59,716 nucleotides of DNA, taken from a virus. The notes beneath the pieces are model-generated. The model was not told where the DNA came from and searched no databases. It saw only the letters and a program-made list of their open reading frames with translations. The stretch spans positions 1 to 59,716 of the IMG/VR virus record IMGVR_UViG_3300034092_001461. One strand, written 5' to 3'. The number at the start of each line of letters is the position of its first letter. Within the stretch, counting starts at the first letter, position 1. The translations under genes were made by a program, and so were the position numbers. Shown here one piece after another: positions 59,410 through 59,716 of the stretch.

Positions 59410-59716
59410 GGGGTTACTCCTTCGGGAAACTTCTTGAGCCAAGATTCATAGCGTTCTTGGTCTACACCATTATACCCGCTACCAACTTTCCAAGCCTCCC
59501 ATTTTTCGCCACCATTACTCATGTGATAAGCAATCTCAGCATTGACTACTGGGTTGAATAGTTCCGCATTTGATTTGAGGTCAAACTTTTCTCGGCGGTC
59601 TACTCCTAGTCCGCCAATCATATTAATCTGGAAGATTCCGTATGAAGAGTCGCCTGTTCTTGTATTGCCATTGAAGGCAATAGGGCGACCATTAGACTCC
59701 TTCTTCACAACAGCCC
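59406..59716 (-). CDS. Lysozyme/transglycosylase-like catalytic protein, C-terminal part (cut by window edge)
   Basis: The frame is open to the right edge, so the 5' part is missing. The visible end has the goose-type/SLT lysozyme pattern: VVKKESNGRPIAFN with the likely catalytic Glu, TGDSSYGIFQINM, then NPVVNAEIAYHMSNGG and a Trp pair (KWEAWKVG). It would cleave peptidoglycan glycan strands, either as endolysin or as a virion-associated lysin. A GTG at 59708 is not the true start because the enzyme motif continues upstream. It is translationally coupled to the peptidoglycan-binding gene. Confidence 0.85.
   Translation of the reverse strand, partial: AVVKKESNGRPIAFNGNTRTGDSSYGIFQINMIGGLGVDRREKFDLKSNAELFNPVVNAEIAYHMSNGGEKWEAWKVGSGYNGVDQERYESWLKKFPEGVTP

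Noticed and set aside
1-59716. tRNA genes, integrase, attachment sites or insertion sequences
   Set aside because: No cloverleaf, recombinase motif or terminal repeats were recognised in the few non-coding stretches; reading by eye could miss a diverged one.

Overview
The window is a continuous stretch of a tailed bacteriophage genome, or a provirus of the same type. The host is almost certainly an actinobacterium: two WhiB-type iron-sulfur regulators are encoded (6583-7116 and 7844-8131), a family confined to Actinobacteria and their phages. The AT-leaning sequence and the mix of marine/freshwater phage accessory families (2OG-Fe(II) oxygenases, NodU-type carbamoyltransferase, glycine-rich tail tips) would fit a low-GC aquatic actinobacterium; that host guess is inference. 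A tape measure protein, a frameshifted tail chaperone pair and a tail tube protein without any visible sheath gene suggest siphovirus morphology. Neither edge is a natural end: the left edge cuts a glycine-rich fibre gene, the right edge cuts a lysozyme-like gene, and no large terminase, integrase or tRNA gene is visible.

Layout. (1) 1-1452, rightward: two related glycine-rich tail-tip proteins sharing an exact 82-bp repeat. (2) 1449-6617: an accessory modification block. Carbamoyltransferase and two 2OG-Fe(II) dioxygenases run leftward; a hypothetical protein, a GT2 glycosyltransferase and a SAM-methyltransferase-like protein run rightward. (3) 6583-10137, leftward: two WhiB proteins, small conserved proteins and a possible GT-B glycosyltransferase. 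(4) 10220-17784, leftward: DNA metabolism, with family A DNA polymerase, RuvC-like resolvase, SNF2 helicase, RecB/Cas4-like nuclease, RecA-like ATPase (Sak4 type), DUF669-like ssDNA-binding protein and small proteins. (5) 17787-54287, leftward: the virion module. In transcription order it holds portal, a DUF5824-like protein, a 3136-residue giant, a Cys-rich protein, a 1579-residue maturation protease polyprotein, capsid protein with built-in scaffold, a second capsid-type protein, tail tube, adaptor, terminator, gp10-like, chaperones, tape measure, distal tail, hub, fibre and an FN3 protein. (6) 54324-55810, leftward: small genes including a DUF1360 membrane protein and a double-HTH protein. 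(7) 55811-58821, rightward: a regulatory gap, then small early genes, several carried as promoter-gene-terminator cassettes built on one repeated TTGACA promoter. (8) 58866-59716, leftward: a split lysis enzyme (peptidoglycan-binding protein plus lysozyme-like catalytic protein).

The standout is the giant protein at 42192-51602. It lies in the head module between the portal and the protease, carries a DEDDh exonuclease domain in its middle and a PI3K-like kinase catalytic domain at its C-terminus, and resembles a packaged effector polyprotein. A short motif, [S/P/V/A]-[L/I/M/V]-T-A-[A/S/G], recurs at domain boundaries of portal, DUF5824-like protein, giant, Cys-rich protein, protease and capsid protein. 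I propose it as the cleavage site of the maturation protease. All names come from reading motifs by eye; no database search or structure prediction was run.
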